DNA of 7,009 nt from Gammaproteobacteria bacterium (lineage in GTDB: Bacteria > Pseudomonadota > Gammaproteobacteria > Acidiferrobacterales > Acidiferrobacteraceae), in NCBI GenBank assembly GCA_028064935.1, contig JAPTWT010000134.1, forward strand, positions 1 through 7,009, read 5' to 3'. Numbering within the stretch: the stretch's first letter is position 1; every line of letters begins with the position of its first letter. Below are positions 4,789 to 7,009 of this stretch, in pieces. Below the pieces are notes generated by a model. That model saw only the letters and a program-made list of their open reading frames with translations. It was not told the DNA's origin and did not search any database. Both the position numbers and the translations under genes were made by a program.

Positions 4789-4830
4789 CCCGGCAACGGG
4801 CGCGCCAGCTGAGCGCGCAATAAGCACAGC
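4789..4830 (+). promoter_or_regulatory. Pseudoknot leader element, copy 3 (before nrdD)
   Basis: Hairpin 1 is CCCG (4789-4792), GCAA loop, CGGG (4797-4800). It is directly followed by CGCGC (4801-4805) paired with GCGCG (4813-4817). Loop GCTG (4808-4811) matches CAGC (4827-4830) across a 9-base linker, caataagca. Hairpin 1 shares its GCAA loop with copy 1 but has different stem bases. A related box, GCGGGGAAA (4771-4779), lies 9 bases upstream, as GCGGGAAA does 8 bases upstream of copy 1. The element ends 59 bases before the nrdD start codon. Confidence 0.62.
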
Positions 4831-4842
4831 CTTCAACTTTTC

Positions 4843-4862
4843 CATCCGGAAGATCCCGGATG
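4843..4862 (+). promoter_or_regulatory. Leader hairpin between the pseudoknot element and nrdD
   Basis: A perfect 7-bp stem catccgg/ccggatg (4843-4849 with 4856-4862) with the loop aagatc lies 12 bases after the pseudoknot element and 12 bases before the nrdD ribosome site. It has no T tract. The upstream in-frame ATG at 4860 lies inside its 3' arm, which argues against that ATG being the start. Confidence 0.5.
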
Positions 4863-4889
4863 TCACCGAAGCTCAAGGAGGTACCCACA

Positions 4890-6884
4890 ATGAGCTATCA
4901 ATTTCGACGCCGTGACGGTGTCGTCGTGCCGTTCGATGCATCCCGGATTGCCCGTGCGGTCGCTCGGGCGGCCAGGGCGGTAGGCGATCCGGACCCCGAC
5001 AAGACCGGGGTCTTCATTGCCCAGTTTGTCGCCACCAGCTTGCGCACGGCCGATATCGTTGATATCGAGGCCGTCCAGGACCAAGTGGAAATCGCGCTGA
5101 TGAAAACCCAGCATTACGAGACGGCGCAAGCCTACACGCGCTATCGTTGGCAGCGGGCCGGCGTCCGCGCGGATGCGCGCACGATGGTCGATGTCCAATC
5201 ATCCGTCGATGAATACCTGGACCGCAGCGACTGGCGTGTCCAGGCGAACGCCAACCAGGGCTACTCCCTGGGCGGCCTGATCCTGAATGCCTCGGGCAAG
5301 ATGATCGCCAATTATTGGCTCAATCACGTCTACGCGCCCGAGGCCGGGGAGGCCCACCGTTCGGGCGATATCCATATCCACGACCTCGATATGCTCGCCG
5401 GCTATTGCGCGGGCTGGTCGCTTCGCACGCTACTGGCCGAAGGGCTGAACGGCGTGCCGGGCAAGGTCGATGCCGGCCCGCCGCGGCATTTCTCGAGCGC
5501 GATAGGCCAGATCGTGAATTTCCTCGGCACCTTGCAAAACGAGTGGGCCGGGGCCCAGGCCTTCAGTTCGTTCGACACCTACATGGCGCCGTTCGTGCGC
5601 AAGGACCGGATGAGCTATGAAGAGGTGCGGCAATACATTCAGGAGCTGGTTTTCAACCTGAACGTGCCGTCCCGCTGGGGCACCCAGACGCCGTTCACCA
5701 ATCTCACGTTCGACTGGACGTGCCCAGAGGATTTGCGGGAGCAGGTGCCGGTCATTGGCGGCGAGGAGATGCCATTCACTTACGGGGACCTGAAACCCGA
5801 GATGGACCTCATCAACCGGGCCTATATCGAGGTGATGGAGGCGGGCGACGCGAAGGGGCGGGTTTTTACCTTCCCGATTCCGACCTACAACATTACCCAG
5901 GATTTCGACTGGGACAGCGAGAACGCGGACCGCTTATTCGCGATGACGGCCAAGTACGGCTTGCCGTATTTCCAGAACTTTCTCAATTCGGACCTGAAAC
6001 CGAACATGATCCGGTCGATGTGCTGTCGACTTCAGCTAGATCTCCGCGAACTCCTGAAGCGCGGCAACGGTCTTTTTGGCTCCGCCGAGCAGACGGGGTC
6101 CATCGGAGTCGTCACGCTCAATGCCGCCCGTCTCGGGTACCGGCACAAAGGGGACGAAGCGGCCCTCATGGCGCGCGTCGACCAGCTCTGTGCCATCGCC
6201 CGGGACAGCCTGGAGGTCAAACGCAAAGCGGTCCAGCGCTTCATGGATCAGGGGCTCTATCCCTACACGAAGCGCTATCTGGGCACCCTGCGCAATCACT
6301 TCTCGACGATTGGCGTCAATGGCGTGAACGAGATGATCCGCAACTTCACCGAGGATCGGGACAACATCACCACCGAGGCGGGTCATGCCCTCGCGGTCCG
6401 TCTCCTGGACCGGATGCGGGACAACCTGACCCGCTTCCAGGAGGAGACGGGCCACATGTACAACCTCGAGGCCACGCCGGCGGAGGGAACCACCTACCGG
6501 TTCGCGCGGGAAGATCAGAAGCGCTTTCCGGATATCTTGCAGGCGGGGACCTCGGAGCGGCCGTATTACACGAATTCGTCGCAATTGCCGGTGGGCTTTA
6601 CGGACGACCCGTTCGAGGCTCTGGAGCGCCAGGACGTACTGCAAAAGAAATACACGGGTGGCACAGTCCTGCACCTCTATATGGCCGAACGGCTCTCGAG
6701 CCCGCAGGTGGCGAAAGAGCTCGTACGAAGGGCCTTGGGGCGTTTCCATCTGCCCTACATCACGGTGACGCCGACGTTTTCAGTCTGTCCCGTGCACGGC
6801 TATCTGGCCGGCGAGCATGAGTTCTGCCCGCGCTGCGACGAGGAGATTCTGGCCCGCCAGGGCCATAACACGGACGCCGCCTAG
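4890..6884 (+). CDS. nrdD: Anaerobic (class III) ribonucleoside-triphosphate reductase, catalytic part without the glycyl-radical site
   Basis: This enzyme reduces ribonucleoside triphosphates to deoxy forms without oxygen, using a protein glycyl radical installed by the radical-SAM activase NrdG. The 664-residue product has an N-terminal ATP-cone (about 3-95) and the class III core: IHIHDLDMLAGYCAGWSL with Cys173, NMIRSMCCRLQLD with Cys378/379 (the two cysteine sites known to be needed in catalysis), NLEATPAEGTTYRFA (525-539) and GGTVLHLY (590-597). Near the end is a zinc site CPVHGY...CPRC (Cys633, His636, Cys646, Cys649). It stops 15 residues later, whereas full-length family members continue into an RVxGY segment carrying the radical glycine. 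That segment is encoded by the next gene. The start at 4890 follows AAGGAGG (4875-4881) by 8 bases. The leader carries pseudoknot copy 3. No NrdR-box or FNR site was recognised upstream. Confidence 0.95.
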   Translation: MSYQFRRRDGVVVPFDASRIARAVARAARAVGDPDPDKTGVFIAQFVATSLRTADIVDIEAVQDQVEIALMKTQHYETAQAYTRYRWQRAGVRADARTMVDVQSSVDEYLDRSDWRVQANANQGYSLGGLILNASGKMIANYWLNHVYAPEAGEAHRSGDIHIHDLDMLAGYCAGWSLRTLLAEGLNGVPGKVDAGPPRHFSSAIGQIVNFLGTLQNEWAGAQAFSSFDTYMAPFVRKDRMSYEEVRQYIQELVFNLNVPSRWGTQTPFTNLTFDWTCPEDLREQVPVIGGEEMPFTYGDLKPEMDLINRAYIEVMEAGDAKGRVFTFPIPTYNITQDFDWDSENADRLFAMTAKYGLPYFQNFLNSDLKPNMIRSMCCRLQLDLRELLKRGNGLFGSAEQTGSIGVVTLNAARLGYRHKGDEAALMARVDQLCAIARDSLEVKRKAVQRFMDQGLYPYTKRYLGTLRNHFSTIGVNGVNEMIRNFTEDRDNITTEAGHALAVRLLDRMRDNLTRFQEETGHMYNLEATPAEGTTYRFAREDQKRFPDILQAGTSERPYYTNSSQLPVGFTDDPFEALERQDVLQKKYTGGTVLHLYMAERLSSPQVAKELVRRALGRFHLPYITVTPTFSVCPVHGYLAGEHEFCPRCDEEILARQGHNTDAA

Positions 6885-6909
6885 GCGCGTCCCAACCAAA
6901 GGAGGCCTT

Positions 6910-7009
6910 ATGGCTGATAGACCACGGCTTGCCAACGAGGAACGCCAGCGGTGCGAGGTCTGGACGCGGGTGATGGGGTACCATCGCCCCGTGTCGGAGT
7001 TCAATCCCG
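6910..7009 (+). CDS. Separate glycyl-radical segment of the anaerobic ribonucleotide reductase (5' part)
   Basis: The first 33 residues run to the window edge. They contain CEVWTRVMGYHRPVSEFN (15-32), which matches the C-terminal segment of ordinary NrdD proteins, where the Gly of RVxGY holds the radical; here this is Gly23 (6976-6978). The gene has its own start and a strong ribosome site AAAGGAGG (6898-6905), 25 bases after the nrdD stop and in a different frame, so this is a designed two-gene layout and not a single nonsense mutation. I infer that the small protein docks onto NrdD and supplies the radical, much as YfiD can restore the radical domain of pyruvate formate-lyase. I recall similarly annotated small ORFs beside nrdD in other proteobacteria but cannot verify this here. 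An activase gene (nrdG) is expected further downstream. Confidence 0.85.
   Translation, partial: MADRPRLANEERQRCEVWTRVMGYHRPVSEFNP

Noticed and set aside
4860..4889. Upstream in-frame ATG at 4860 as the nrdD start (10 residues longer)
   Set aside because: It lies in the 3' arm of a 7-bp hairpin with no ribosome site, while ATG at 4890 has AAGGAGG 8 bases upstream and gives the expected N-terminus of an ATP-cone protein.
4739..4889. NrdR box or FNR/Anr site upstream of nrdD
   Set aside because: No ACACnATATATnGTGT-like or TTGATnnnnATCAA-like sequence is visible.
6882..6912. nrdD and the small gene as one gene broken by a stop or frameshift error
   Set aside because: The second ORF has its own start codon and a strong SD placed correctly, and the junction has spacer-like sequence; a simple error would not create these. 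A fused ancestor remains possible.
1..7009. tRNA, rRNA, CRISPR array, insertion sequence or attachment site
   Set aside because: None seen: no cloverleaf, no spaced repeats with unique spacers, no transposase or terminal inverted repeats.

Overview
The window is GC-rich, tightly organised bacterial DNA. Nearly every gene has a strong Shine-Dalgarno (SD) sequence of the AGGAGG type, and the recognisable proteins look proteobacterial (gamma-, beta- or Acidithiobacillia-like). I cannot name the species. The gene mix is a DUF3150 protein, a CobT-like metallopeptidase/VWA protein, several short orphan genes and an anaerobic ribonucleotide reductase. That mix suggests an accessory region such as an integrative element, plasmid or large phage rather than core chromosome, but no integrase, transfer or structural gene is present to prove it.

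Layout. (1) 1-239: 3' end of a gene for a coiled-coil protein made of 11-residue repeats with one C-terminal membrane helix. (2) 240-565: a 326-base stretch without a gene, very rich in RNA secondary structure. (3) 566-3360: a two-gene operon, DUF3150 protein then HExxH-metallopeptidase/VWA protein, closed by a strong intrinsic terminator. (4) 3446-3793: promoter, structured leader and a 63-residue helical protein. (5) 3750-4109, minus strand: a 119-residue protein that appears to be made from a leaderless mRNA. (6) 4301-4624: a 107-residue orphan protein followed by a terminator. (7) 4771-6884: structured leader and nrdD, the anaerobic (class III) ribonucleotide reductase, which stops before its glycyl-radical site. 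(8) 6910 to the window end: a separate small gene that carries that missing glycyl-radical segment.

The most interesting signal is non-coding. Three leaders (375-415, 3486-3527, 4789-4830) carry the same compact structure: a short hairpin whose sequence changes but whose pairing is kept, directly abutting a conserved CGCGC/GCGCG stem whose loop (GCTG) can pair with a CAGC lying 8-9 nt downstream. This would be an H-type pseudoknot. It sits in sense orientation in front of three unrelated genes or operons: DUF3150-VWA, the 63-residue ORF and nrdD. I do not recognise it as a known riboswitch class. It is a candidate for a new cis-regulatory RNA, for example a ligand sensor, a protein-binding leader or a put-like antitermination element, and it would tie the three units into one regulon.

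How the genes may work together: the DUF3150/VWA pair resembles two thirds of a MoxR/CobS-type AAA+ system, but the AAA+ partner is not in the window. NrdD plus the small glycyl-radical protein would make dNTPs without oxygen, with an activase (NrdG) expected downstream of the window. The short orphan genes between them are of unknown function; the leaderless minus-strand gene is placed as a local regulator might be.
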